64,000 nt of DNA from NCBI RefSeq assembly GCF_900142665.1, contig NZ_FRBR01000001.1, positions 682,001 to 746,000 on the forward strand. Direction: 5' to 3'. A program made the position numbers and the translations under genes. The first letter of the stretch is position 1. Every line of letters begins with the position of its first letter. The stretch is from Roseovarius pacificus (GTDB lineage Bacteria; Pseudomonadota; Alphaproteobacteria; Rhodobacterales; Rhodobacteraceae). The notes beneath the pieces were generated by a model. It was not told the DNA's origin. It ran no database searches and saw nothing but the letters and a program-made list of their open reading frames with translations. This document shows positions 1-8,295 of the stretch, in pieces.

Positions 1-779
1 ACTGGCGGCAGCGCTCGGTCATCGTCGGGATATCGCGTCAGGGCCGCCGCATCACGCAGAACCTGCGCCGCGCCCGGATCACCCCCGGCGACATCCTGCT
101 GCTGCTGACCCCGGCCGATGCCGGGCCGCAGGTGATCAACTGGCTCGGCTGTCTGCCCCTGGCCCAACGGGGCCTGTCGATCACCCGGCAAAACAAGAGC
201 TGGCTGGCCATCGCGCTGTTCGCCGCCGCCGTGGCCGCCGCCACCGCCGGGCTGATCCCGCTCTCCATCGGGCTGGGGGGCGTGGTGGTGGGCTACGTCC
301 TCAGCGGGATCGTGCCGCTGCGCGATCTCTACGATCAGATCGAATGGCCCGTGGTGGTCCTGCTCGGCTCGCTCATCCCCCTGGGCGAGGCGCTCAGCGA
401 CAGCGGCGGAACCGAGCTTCTGGCCTCGCAACTGGTCGGGCTGACCGGCGACCTGCCGACATGGGCCATCCTTGCGGTGCTCATGGCCGTGACGATGACC
501 CTCTCGGACGTGCTCAACAATACCGCCACGGCGATTGTCGCGGCCCCCGTGGGGATCGAGATCGCCAACCGGCTGGATGCCGCGCCCAATGCCTTCCTGA
601 TGGCGGTCGCCGTCGGGGCGTCCTCGGCCTTCCTCACCCCCATCGGGCACAAGAACAACACGCTGATTCTCGGGCCCGGCGGCTATCGCTTCGGCGATTA
701 CTGGCGCATGGGCCTGCCGCTCGAACTGATCGTCATCGCCGTGTCGGTGCCGATGATCCTGCTGGTCTGGCCGCTCTGA
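1..779 (+). CDS. SLC13/DASS-type anion permease, C-terminal part (5' end outside window)
   Basis: The reading frame is open from base 3, so the gene starts before the window. The first ~40 visible residues read like the end of a TrkA-C/RCK regulatory domain (RITPGDILLLLTP). About 210 residues of hydrophobic carrier follow, with the family-typical stretch TLSDVLNNTATA and a GHKNNTLILGPGGYRFGDYW signature near the end. SLC13 carriers import sulfate or dicarboxylates with sodium across the inner membrane; the substrate here cannot be read. It converges on a paralogue that ends 7 bp away, and both proteins finish in a LL/LIWPL-like tail. Family assignment is solid, substrate unknown. Confidence 0.85.
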   Translation, partial: WRQRSVIVGISRQGRRITQNLRRARITPGDILLLLTPADAGPQVINWLGCLPLAQRGLSITRQNKSWLAIALFAAAVAAATAGLIPLSIGLGGVVVGYVLSGIVPLRDLYDQIEWPVVVLLGSLIPLGEALSDSGGTELLASQLVGLTGDLPTWAILAVLMAVTMTLSDVLNNTATAIVAAPVGIEIANRLDAAPNAFLMAVAVGASSAFLTPIGHKNNTLILGPGGYRFGDYWRMGLPLELIVIAVSVPMILLVWPL

Positions 780-786
780 GCACCGC

Positions 787-2565
787 TCACAACGGCCAGA
801 TCAGCGGAATAAGCGCGCTGGCCAGCAGCCCCACGCTCAGGTTCAGCGGAATACCGACCTTCATGAAATCGGTGAACTTGTACCCGCCGGGGCCATAAAC
901 CAGCGTATTCGTCTGGTATCCGATGGGGGTCGCGAAACTGGCCGAGGCCGCGACCATCACCGCCACCACCAGCGGGCGCGCGTCGATCCCCATGACATCG
1001 GCCAGCCCGATCGCGATCGGCGTGATCACCACCGCCACCGCATTGTTGCTGACAAGCTCGGTCAGAACCGAGGTCAGCAGATACACCGCCCAGACGATCA
1101 ACACCGGTGGCAGGGCCGACAGAACCGGCGCCAGCGCCTCGACGATCAGGCGCACCGCGCCCGACGCCTCCAGGGCCGCGCCGATCGCCAGCATGGCGAA
1201 AATCAGTGCCAGCAACCGCCCGTCGATAAAGGAAAACGCCTCGTCCGCGTCGATGCAGCGCGTCACCAGCACCACCGCCACCGCGACAACGGCCAGCGCC
1301 AGAATGGGCGCCACGCCAAGCCCCGCAAGCGCGACGATCCCGGCCAGCGCGGCCACCGCCAGCGGCGCATGCCCCCGCCGGAACGCCCGCGCCGAAGGTT
1401 TCGAGACATCCACCAGGTCCATCTCGCGCGACAGGCGCTGGATGTCCTCGGGTGCGCCTTCCAGCAGCAGGGTATCGCCCACCCGCACCACCAGATCGTC
1501 CAGTTGCCGCCCGATATTCTGGTTCCGCCGGTGCACCGCCAGCGGATACACCCCGAACCGCCGCCGCAACCGCATCGCCCCCAGGGTGCGCCCCACCATG
1601 CGGCATCCCGGCGTGATCAGCACCTCGACCGTGGTGGTTTCCACCGCCGACACCTGATCGACCCGCTTCAGGCTCTTGTTGCGCTGAAGACTCAGAAGTT
1701 CGGTCATCTGCGTGCGCAGCACCACCCGGTCGCCCACCTGCAACTGCACGCCCTTCAGGTTGCGCCGCAGCGACAGATCGCCCCGGATCACGTCGATCAG
1801 GCGTACGCCCTCGCGCTTGAACAGCTGCACCCCCGTCACCTCGCGCCCGATCAGGTTGGAATCCGGCGGGATGACCGCCTCGGTAAAGAACTTCATGCGC
1901 GAACGGTCCGACAGCATATCGGCCATCGACGCCCGGTCCGGCAACAGGTGCGGCCCGACGAAGCGCAGATAGAGCGCGCCCCAGACCACCAGCACGACGG
2001 CCAGCGGCGTGACCTCGAAAATGCTGAACGGCTCAATCCCGTGGGTGCGCGCCACACCATCCACCAGCAGGTTGGTCGATGTCCCGATCAGCGTCAGCGT
2101 GCCCCCCAGAATGGCGGCATAGCTCAGCGGAATCAGCAACTTGCTGGCCGGCATTCCCAGGGTGCGCGCCAGTTGCACGAACACCGGAATCATCACCACC
2201 ACCACCGGCGTATTGTTCATGAAGGCCGACCCGGCCAGAACGCAGACGAACAGCAGCACGATAGCCACCCTGGGGCGTTCCTTGGCCTCCCGGTCCGCCA
2301 GAGAGGTCAGCGCATCCAGCGCCCCGGTGCGCACCAGCGCCCCCATGATGATGAACAGCATGGCGATGGTCCAGGGCGCCGGGTTGGACAGCACATCCAG
2401 CGCCGCGTCATAAGGCAGCACCCCAAACACCAGCAGCAACGCCGCACCGCTGATCGCCACCACCTCGGTCGGATAGATTTCGCGAATGAACAGCGCGAAC
2501 ATCGCCGCAACAACAGTCAGGGCCACAACCGCTTGTCCCGTCTGGGAAAACTCGAAAACGTCCAT
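787..2565 (-). CDS. SLC13-family permease with two TrkA-C domains
   Basis: A 592-residue polytopic inner-membrane carrier. N-terminal helices are followed by an AFMNNTPVVVVMIPVF anion-carrier signature, a central soluble block of two RCK/TrkA-C-like domains (roughly residues 200-370), and a second set of helices ending with SNNAVAVVITPIAIG and a YQTNTLVYGPGGYKF motif. This layout is the usual ~590-residue SLC13 form with regulatory domains. The ATG at 2565 was chosen because GGCAGGTAGG precedes it and because upstream in-frame codons run into the neighbouring phosphoesterase. It converges with a partial paralogue (7 bp apart). Sulfate or dicarboxylate uptake is possible; the substrate is unresolved. 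Confidence 0.88.
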   Translation of the reverse strand: MDVFEFSQTGQAVVALTVVAAMFALFIREIYPTEVVAISGAALLLVFGVLPYDAALDVLSNPAPWTIAMLFIIMGALVRTGALDALTSLADREAKERPRVAIVLLFVCVLAGSAFMNNTPVVVVMIPVFVQLARTLGMPASKLLIPLSYAAILGGTLTLIGTSTNLLVDGVARTHGIEPFSIFEVTPLAVVLVVWGALYLRFVGPHLLPDRASMADMLSDRSRMKFFTEAVIPPDSNLIGREVTGVQLFKREGVRLIDVIRGDLSLRRNLKGVQLQVGDRVVLRTQMTELLSLQRNKSLKRVDQVSAVETTTVEVLITPGCRMVGRTLGAMRLRRRFGVYPLAVHRRNQNIGRQLDDLVVRVGDTLLLEGAPEDIQRLSREMDLVDVSKPSARAFRRGHAPLAVAALAGIVALAGLGVAPILALAVVAVAVVLVTRCIDADEAFSFIDGRLLALIFAMLAIGAALEASGAVRLIVEALAPVLSALPPVLIVWAVYLLTSVLTELVSNNAVAVVITPIAIGLADVMGIDARPLVVAVMVAASASFATPIGYQTNTLVYGPGGYKFTDFMKVGIPLNLSVGLLASALIPLIWPL

Positions 2566-2645
2566 CCTACCTGCCTGTTGCAAAAATTGCTGCCGGCCAT
2601 TTTCACCCATGGCGCGGGGCGCGGCAAGCGCCATCGCACAGAGCG

Positions 2646-3458
2646 TTAGGGAGCGGCCTGTTCCAGCCGCCCGCCCAGCCGGACCATGGCACAGCGCACG
2701 GCCTTGCCGGTCTTGTCGTCGGTTTCCACGAACAGCCCCGACAGGGTGACATCGCCCAGGGCGGGCTGGAACCGGCCCTTGCTCATGCCGGTCACGAAGC
2801 GGCGCATCGGCTCGGCCTTTTCCATGCCGATGACCGAATCGTAATCGCCGCACATGCCCGCATCGCTCTGATAGGCGGTGCCGCCCGGCAAAACCTGCGC
2901 ATCCGCCGTGGGAATATGGGTATGGGTGCCCACGACGGCGCTGGCGCGCCCGTCGCAGAAATGACCCATCCCCACCTTTTCGCTGGTCGCCTCGCAATGC
3001 ATGTCGATCAGGGCCGCCTGCACCGCCCCGCCCCGCGGATGCGCGCGCAGCACCGCATCGACGGCCGAGAACGGATCGTCGAAGCAGCGTTTCATGAACA
3101 CCTGCCCCAGCACCTGCGCCACCAGCACCTTGCGCCCGCGCGCATCGGTGAACACCCGGTGCCCCCGCCCCGGCGCATCCCTGGCAAAGTTGATGGGCCG
3201 GATCACGCGCGGCTCGTTCTCGATGAATTGCAGCATGTCGCGCTGATCGAAGGCATGATCGCCCAGGGTCACGCAGTCCGCGCCGGCATCCAGAAGCAGC
3301 CTGGCGTGATCCCCGGTCAGGCCCATTCCGCCCGACGCGTTCTCACCGTTGACCACGACAAAATCCAGCCGCCACTCGTCTCGCAGCCGCGGCAGGGTAT
3401 CGGCCACCGCACGCCGCCCCGCACGGCCCACGACATCGCCCAGAAACAGTATTCTCAT
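2646..3458 (-). CDS. YmdB-family (TIGR00282-type) metallophosphoesterase
   Basis: A 270-residue cytosolic protein. It opens with MRILFLGDVVGRAGR, carries VVNGENASGGMGLT, then LGDHAFDQ and GTHTHIPTADAQVLPGGTAY, which are the metal-binding blocks of YmdB-like phosphoesterases. Relatives hydrolyse 2',3'-cyclic nucleotides, but the physiological substrate in proteobacteria is uncertain. Length matches the family (~260-270). The start at 3458 gives the canonical MRILF beginning; a 12-residue longer form is possible but has no family support. It lies 80 bp upstream of the SLC13 gene on the same strand and may be co-transcribed. Confidence 0.88.
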   Translation of the reverse strand: MRILFLGDVVGRAGRRAVADTLPRLRDEWRLDFVVVNGENASGGMGLTGDHARLLLDAGADCVTLGDHAFDQRDMLQFIENEPRVIRPINFARDAPGRGHRVFTDARGRKVLVAQVLGQVFMKRCFDDPFSAVDAVLRAHPRGGAVQAALIDMHCEATSEKVGMGHFCDGRASAVVGTHTHIPTADAQVLPGGTAYQSDAGMCGDYDSVIGMEKAEPMRRFVTGMSKGRFQPALGDVTLSGLFVETDDKTGKAVRCAMVRLGGRLEQAAP

Positions 3459-3583
3459 GAGCGGATTGGTAGGCCCCGCCACGGCCAAACGCAAGGCCCG
3501 CCGCCGCGCCCGGCACAGCGCAGCCCGTTCTGCGGGACGACAAAACGCCGCTGCGAAATCCCGCCAGAACGGCCAAGGAATGC

Positions 3584-3611
3584 TTGCTGCACGGCCTCAG
3601 CTTGCTATGTA
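3584..3611 (+). promoter_or_regulatory. Possible sigma-70 promoter of the cytochrome c gene
   Basis: TTGCTG (3584-3589), a 16-bp spacer and TATGTA (3606-3611) sit 45 bp before the cytochrome c start codon. This is a visual match only, without further support. Confidence 0.35.
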
Positions 3612-3655
3612 TTGAGGGCAAACGCGCGTTCGATAACCATCATAACGAGGTCGGA

Positions 3656-4048
3656 ATGAAAACTCTCATCACAGCAACCGCCGCCATGCTGGCCATCGCC
3701 GCTCCGGCGCTGGCCGAAGGCGACGCAGCCGCCGGCGAAAAGGAATTTCGCAAGTGCAAGTCCTGCCACATGATCGAGTCGCCCGAAGGTGAATCGATCG
3801 TCAAGGGCGGACGCGTCGGGCCCAACCTTTACGGGATCATCGGCAGCACCGCCGGCACGGTCGAGGACTTCCGCTATGGCGAAGCGCTCGTCGCCAAGGG
3901 CGAAGAAGGCCTCGTCTGGGATCAGGAAAACATCGTCGAGTACATGGAAGACCCGGCCAAATTCATCGGCGGGCGCTCGAAAATGACCTTCAAGCTGCGC
4001 AAGGGCGGCGAAGACGTCGCGGCCTACCTGGCGACGTTCTCGGAATAA
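3656..4048 (+). CDS. Periplasmic class I c-type cytochrome (c2-like)
   Basis: A 130-residue precursor. Residues 1-20 form a Sec signal peptide ending APALA. The mature protein has the haem-binding CKSCH at residues 34-38 and a probable axial Met at 110 (GRSKMTF). Size and layout fit a c2/c550-type electron carrier shuttling electrons from the bc1 complex to oxidases or other acceptors in the periplasm. The start is set by the signal peptide and by GAGG nine bases upstream. It stands alone, followed by an intrinsic terminator, and lies directly before ctaD, consistent with an electron-transfer pairing. The exact cytochrome subtype cannot be settled from sequence reading alone. Confidence 0.9.
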   Translation: MKTLITATAAMLAIAAPALAEGDAAAGEKEFRKCKSCHMIESPEGESIVKGGRVGPNLYGIIGSTAGTVEDFRYGEALVAKGEEGLVWDQENIVEYMEDPAKFIGGRSKMTFKLRKGGEDVAAYLATFSE

Positions 4049-4073
4049 ACACCGGAAAATCAACGCATTACCC

Positions 4074-4108
4074 AAAGCCGCGCGGCGCTTGCCGTGCGGC
4101 TTTTCCTT
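4074..4108 (+). terminator. Intrinsic terminator after cytochrome c
   Basis: A 13-bp stem (AAAGCCGCGCGGC pairing with GCCGTGCGGCTTT, one G-U pair) around a GCTT loop, followed by TTTCCTTT, 25 bp after the stop codon. Confidence 0.85.
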
Positions 4109-4197
4109 TATCCCGCCCCGCGCCACGGGGCCGCGATGTCCGCCCGATCCCGCCACCCCCGCCCGGTCATAGGTTCAAGAGGGTGCGACAAAATTAT

Positions 4198-4211
4198 TTG
4201 ATCTGGGTCAA
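4198..4211. promoter_or_regulatory. FNR/FnrL/Dnr-type box upstream of ctaD
   Basis: TTGATCTGGGTCAA matches the FNR-family dyad TTGAT-N4-RTCAA, with G where classical FNR sites have A; Dnr-type sites commonly have this form. It lies 103 bp before the ctaD start codon in an otherwise gene-free gap. An oxygen- or NO-responsive regulator could set aa3 oxidase expression here. Binding is inferred. Confidence 0.6.
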
Positions 4212-4313
4212 CTTCTCGCATTGCCCCCTTGGTTCCGCCATTCTAAAACCTGAATGGATATGGGGGCCGGCGCAGAGTCGCGCGCCCGGAATTTTACCAG
4301 CAGGAGGCAGACA

Positions 4314-5987
4314 ATGGCAGACGCAGCCATTCACGGCCACGAACACGAAGATCAGCGCGGGTTCTTTACCCGGTGGTTCATGTCCACGAACCACAAGGAC
4401 ATCGGTATCCTTTACCTGGTCACTTCGGCAGTCGTCGGCCTGATCTCGGTGCTCTTCACCGTTTACATGCGGTTGGAGCTGATGGAACCCGGCGTTCAGT
4501 ACATGTGCCTGGAAGGCGCGCGCTTCACCGCCGCGGCCGCGGGCGAATGTACCCCCAACGGACACCTCTGGAACGTCATGATCACCTATCACGGCGTCCT
4601 GATGATGTTCTTCGTGGTGATCCCGGCCCTGTTCGGCGGCTTCGGCAACTACTTCATGCCGCTCCAGATCGGCGCGCCCGACATGGCCTTCCCGCGGATG
4701 AACAACCTCAGCTACTGGCTCTACGTGGCCGGGACGGCGCTTGGCGTCGCCTCGCTGCTGGCGCCGGGCGGCAACGGTCAGCTCGGCTCGGGCGTGGGCT
4801 GGGTGCTGTATCCGCCGCTCTCGACCAATGAAACCGGCATTTCGATGGACCTGGCGATCTTTGCCGTGCACGTATCGGGCGCCAGCTCGATCCTGGGCGC
4901 GATCAACATGATCACCACCTTCCTGAACATGCGCGCCCCCGGCATGACGCTGTTCAAGGTGCCGCTCTTCGCCTGGTCGATCTTCGTCACCTCCTGGCTG
5001 ATCCTTCTGTCGCTGCCCGTTCTGGCCGGCGCGATCACCATGCTGCTGACCGACCGTAACTTCGGCACGACCTTCTTCGACCCGGCCGGCGGCGGTGACC
5101 CGATCCTCTATCAGCACATCCTGTGGTTCTTCGGCCATCCCGAGGTGTATATCATCATCCTGCCCGGCTTCGGCATTATCAGCCACGTGATCGCCACCTT
5201 CGCGCGCAAGCCCATCTTCGGCTACCTGCCGATGGTCTGGGCCCTCATCGCGATCGGCGTTCTGGGCTTCGTCGTCTGGGCGCACCACATGTACACCGTC
5301 GGCATGTCGCTGACCCAGCAAAGCTACTTCATGCTGGCCACGATGGTGATCGCGGTGCCCACCGGCGTTAAGGTGTTCAGCTGGATCGCCACCATGTGGG
5401 GCGGCTCGATCGAGTTCAAGACGCCCATGCTGTGGGCCTTCGGGTTCCTGTTCCTCTTCACCGTGGGCGGCGTCACCGGCGTCGTGCTCAGCCAGGCGGG
5501 CGTCGACCGCGCCTATCACGACACCTACTATGTCGTGGCGCATTTCCACTACGTGATGAGCCTTGGCGCCGTCTTCGCGATCTTCGCCGGTATCTACTTC
5601 TACTTCGGCAAGATCACGGGCCGCCAATACCCCGAATGGGCCGGCAAGCTGCACTTCTGGGCAATGTTCATCGGCGCCAACCTGACATTCTTCCCGCAGC
5701 ACTTCCTGGGCCGTCAGGGCATGCCGCGCCGCTATATCGACTACCCCGAGGCCTTCGCGGTCTGGAACTACTGGTCGTCGATCGGTGCGTTCATCTCCTT
5801 CGCGTCCTTCGTGTTCTTCTTCGGTATCGTTATCTACTCGCTGCTCCGCGGTGCCCGCGTGACGCAGAACAACTACTGGAACGAATACGCCGACACGCTG
5901 GAATGGACCCTGCCCAGCCCGCCGCCCGAACACACGTTCGAGCAGCTGCCCAAGCGCGAAGACTGGGACAAACAGCCCGCTCACTGA
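4314..5987 (+). CDS. ctaD: Cytochrome c oxidase (aa3) subunit I
   Basis: A 557-residue integral membrane subunit carrying haem a, haem a3 and CuB, the proton-pumping core of terminal oxidase. All key residues are visible: His93 and His412 (haem a), His410 (haem a3), CuB ligands His275, His324 and His325, the cross-linked Tyr279, D-channel Asp123, Glu277 and K-channel Lys353. Numbering is one less than in Paracoccus subunit I. The start at 4314 follows a perfect AGGAGG six bases upstream and gives the family length. It is a single-gene unit between two terminators, away from ctaC/B/G/E, as in related Rhodobacterales. An FNR-type box lies upstream. Confidence 0.98.
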   Translation: MADAAIHGHEHEDQRGFFTRWFMSTNHKDIGILYLVTSAVVGLISVLFTVYMRLELMEPGVQYMCLEGARFTAAAAGECTPNGHLWNVMITYHGVLMMFFVVIPALFGGFGNYFMPLQIGAPDMAFPRMNNLSYWLYVAGTALGVASLLAPGGNGQLGSGVGWVLYPPLSTNETGISMDLAIFAVHVSGASSILGAINMITTFLNMRAPGMTLFKVPLFAWSIFVTSWLILLSLPVLAGAITMLLTDRNFGTTFFDPAGGGDPILYQHILWFFGHPEVYIIILPGFGIISHVIATFARKPIFGYLPMVWALIAIGVLGFVVWAHHMYTVGMSLTQQSYFMLATMVIAVPTGVKVFSWIATMWGGSIEFKTPMLWAFGFLFLFTVGGVTGVVLSQAGVDRAYHDTYYVVAHFHYVMSLGAVFAIFAGIYFYFGKITGRQYPEWAGKLHFWAMFIGANLTFFPQHFLGRQGMPRRYIDYPEAFAVWNYWSSIGAFISFASFVFFFGIVIYSLLRGARVTQNNYWNEYADTLEWTLPSPPPEHTFEQLPKREDWDKQPAH

Positions 5988-6010
5988 CCAGCGGACCAGA
6001 CGGAAACCCG

Positions 6011-6043
6011 AAAAAGGCCCCGGACATCTCCGGGGCCTTTTTT
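6011..6043 (+). terminator. Intrinsic terminator of ctaD
   Basis: A perfect 14-bp stem (AAAAAGGCCCCGGA / TCCGGGGCCTTTTT) with a CATC loop and a T-run, 23 bp after the ctaD stop. Confidence 0.95.
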
Positions 6044-6157
6044 CATCCCTGCAACCGGCGCCGTGCCGCCTCTGCGCGCCAGCCCGTCGCATTCTCCCTT
6101 CCCCCGTGGTCCGCGCACATGCTATCCCCCGTCCACTGACCACCCAGAGGACGCATC

Positions 6158-7087
6158 ATGTCCAACGAAATCCGCCTCGCTTTCGAGCACCCCTCCGCCC
6201 GCGCGGACGCCACCGCCCCCGACGGCCCGCTGGATCGCATCTCGCTGCGCGATCACATCGTCGCGGTCGAGATCGGCGCCTTCCAGGCCGAGCGCGGCGT
6301 CACCCAACGGCTGTGTTTCAACGTGGTGGTCGAGGTGCGCCCGATCACCGACCCGCTGGAAGACGACGTGGATCGCATCCTCAGCTACGACCGCGTGACC
6401 GAGGCCATCGCCGCCGAACTGGCCGAGGAACGCCTGAACCTGCTGGAAACGCTGGCCGAACGTATCGCCGAGCGCATCCTGTGGGAGCCGCAGGCCGTGC
6501 GCACCTTCGTGCGGATCGAAAAGCTCGATCGCGGCCCCGGCGCGCTTGGCGTGGAAATCGTCCGCTCGGTCGACGATCTGGCAACCAAACCCGTGGGCAG
6601 CCACCCCGACACCACGCCGCACCCGCATCTGGTGTTCCTGACCAATACCGCGATCCGGTCGCCCAATCTGGGCCGCTGGCTGGACCAGCTGGAAAAACGG
6701 GCCGAGCCCGTGATCCTCTGTGTCGGCCTCTCCGATACCCCCGCCCCTCAAACCGGCCACAGGATGACACAGCGCCGGGTGGACCTGCTGGCCATCGAAC
6801 AGAACGCCTGGGTGCTGGGCGGGCGCGACGACCGCTGTGTCGTGGTCAGCACCCGCACCGAACTGGACTGGGCCATGAAGAACGGCCAGATCAGCGTCTG
6901 GGCCCCCTCAAAGATCGTGCTCGATGCCGTCGACGGCCCCTCGACCGGCCCGGATGACCCCGTAGCGCTGGCCGCATGGTTCGCCGGCCACATGGAGGCC
7001 TCGGACCTCCTGCTGATCGGCGAAGCCCCGCCAAAGAACGCCCCCGTGCCCGTCCTGATCCAGGACATCGCGCAATCGGGGCTCTGA
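6158..7087 (+). CDS. folB: Dihydroneopterin aldolase (FolB) fused to a C-terminal amino-acid-kinase-like domain
   Basis: A 309-residue protein. Residues ~25-140 form a FolB/T-fold domain (LRDHIVAVEIGAFQAERG, then LSYDRVTEAIAAEL and LLETLAERIAERIL), which makes 6-hydroxymethyl-dihydropterin in folate synthesis. Residues ~150-309 are extra compared with ordinary FolB (~120). They contain VVVSTRTELDWAMKNGQISV, VWAPSKIVLD and DPVALAAWFAGHMEASDLLL, resembling the C-terminal part of amino-acid-kinase folds; this similarity is my reading and may be non-catalytic. Start ATG 6158 follows GAGGA. folP lies 76 bp downstream on the same strand, so the two form a folate operon. Confidence 0.82.
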   Translation: MSNEIRLAFEHPSARADATAPDGPLDRISLRDHIVAVEIGAFQAERGVTQRLCFNVVVEVRPITDPLEDDVDRILSYDRVTEAIAAELAEERLNLLETLAERIAERILWEPQAVRTFVRIEKLDRGPGALGVEIVRSVDDLATKPVGSHPDTTPHPHLVFLTNTAIRSPNLGRWLDQLEKRAEPVILCVGLSDTPAPQTGHRMTQRRVDLLAIEQNAWVLGGRDDRCVVVSTRTELDWAMKNGQISVWAPSKIVLDAVDGPSTGPDDPVALAAWFAGHMEASDLLLIGEAPPKNAPVPVLIQDIAQSGL

Positions 7088-7163
7088 TCGGCCGCGCCGC
7101 AGGCTTGACCCGGCGCGCCTGCCGTCAATAAAGGGGCAACCCCTTGCTGAAACGGATCGCATC

Positions 7164-8177
7164 ATGGCCGCCTATTACCGCCCCGTCGCCCGCTTTGATC
7201 ATGCCCGCCCCGATGCGGCGCTGCCGCTCGCCGGTGGCGCGCTCTGGTTCGATACCGTCGAAGAGATGCACCGCGACGCGCCCTCGCGCCTGATCCCCGC
7301 CGCACAAACCCCGTCCGAGGCGCTCGACCGCCTGACCGCGCCGCGCGCCCCGGTGGCCGGGCTCGATATGTCCCGCGCGCAGATCATGGGCATCCTCAAC
7401 GTCACCCCCGACAGTTTTTCCGACGGCGGTCTGCATTTCGATCCCGGCTCGGCCCTTGCCCACACGCGCGAGATGATCGGCGCGGGGGCCTCCATCATCG
7501 ACGTGGGCGGCGAATCCACCCGCCCCGGCGCGCAGGAAGTCCCGATTGACGAGGAAATCCGCCGCACCGCCCCGGTGATCGCCGCCATCCGGGGCGAAAC
7601 CGATGTTCCGATCTCGATCGACACCCGCAAGGCCCCCGTCGCCCGCGCCGCGCACGAGGCCGGCGCAAGCCTGATCAACGATGTTGCGGGCTTCACCTTC
7701 GATCCCGATCTGGCCCCCTACGCCGCCGGGGCGGGTCTGCCCGTCTGCGTCATGCACGCCCAGGGCACCCCCGAGATCATGCAGGTCGATCCGCGCTACG
7801 ACAACGTGTCGCTCGATATCTACGACTACCTGTCCCAGCGGATCGAGGCCCTGGCCGCCCTCGGCATCCGCCGCGATCAGATCGTTGTCGATCCCGGCAT
7901 CGGCTTTGGCAAGACGCTGGATCACAACCTGACCCTTTTGCAAAATCTCTCGCTCTTCCACGGCCTCGGCTGTCCCGTCCTGCTCGGCGCATCGCGCAAG
8001 CGCTTCATCGGCACCCTCGGCGGCGTCGAAGAGGCCCGCCACCGCGCGCCCGGTTCCATCGCGGTGGCCATCGCCGGTGTCGCACAGGGGGTGCAGATGC
8101 TGCGCGTCCACGATGTGCGCGAAACCGTCGAAGCGCTGCGCCTGTGGCAGGCCGCGACCCTGGGGAAGGCCGATTAA
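7164..8177 (+). CDS. folP: Dihydropteroate synthase
   Basis: A 337-residue cytosolic enzyme condensing hydroxymethyl-dihydropterin pyrophosphate with p-aminobenzoate. The diagnostic blocks are present in order: MGILNVTPDSFSDGG (pterin site), DVGGESTRPGA, ISIDTRKAPVARAA, VVDPGIGFGKT and a final LGASRKRFIG. An N-terminal extension of ~70 residues precedes the core, as is common in alphaproteobacteria. It follows the FolB fusion gene closely. The 80-bp GTAC element starts 33 bp after its stop codon in the same orientation. Confidence 0.95.
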   Translation: MAAYYRPVARFDHARPDAALPLAGGALWFDTVEEMHRDAPSRLIPAAQTPSEALDRLTAPRAPVAGLDMSRAQIMGILNVTPDSFSDGGLHFDPGSALAHTREMIGAGASIIDVGGESTRPGAQEVPIDEEIRRTAPVIAAIRGETDVPISIDTRKAPVARAAHEAGASLINDVAGFTFDPDLAPYAAGAGLPVCVMHAQGTPEIMQVDPRYDNVSLDIYDYLSQRIEALAALGIRRDQIVVDPGIGFGKTLDHNLTLLQNLSLFHGLGCPVLLGASRKRFIGTLGGVEEARHRAPGSIAVAIAGVAQGVQMLRVHDVRETVEALRLWQAATLGKAD

Positions 8178-8210
8178 CCGGACCGCCGCGTGCGATCCGG
8201 CCACCGGTCA

Positions 8211-8290
8211 TTGCGTCCATCATGTAGACACATCAACATATCCCTGCCGGATTTCGTACAAAACAGCGGTACGCTTTGTACAAAACGTAC
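8211..8290 (+). repeat. 80-bp GTAC-tetramer intergenic element, copy A
   Basis: It begins TTGCGTCC. GTAC tetramers occur at 8256, 8269, 8278 and 8287 (spacings 13, 9, 9). The geometry is identical, without net length change, to the copies at 39929-40008 and 46099-46178. It sits between the convergent ends of folP and the EamA gene and ends 5 bp before the latter's stop codon. No coding potential is evident and the function is unknown. Confidence 0.85.
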
Positions 8291-8295
8291 AAAAC

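Noticed and set aside
1369..2649. 426-codon plus-strand frame
   Set aside because: It lies opposite the SLC13 permease and is His/Gln/Arg-rich with no domain.
4194..6143. 649-codon open frame on the minus strand opposite ctaD
   Set aside because: It is an antisense shadow created by GC-rich codon bias; ctaD on the other strand has every catalytic residue.
8256..8290. GTAC repeats considered as a CRISPR or iteron array
   Set aside because: Four short units without equal spacers or long repeats, no cas genes and no replication gene nearby.
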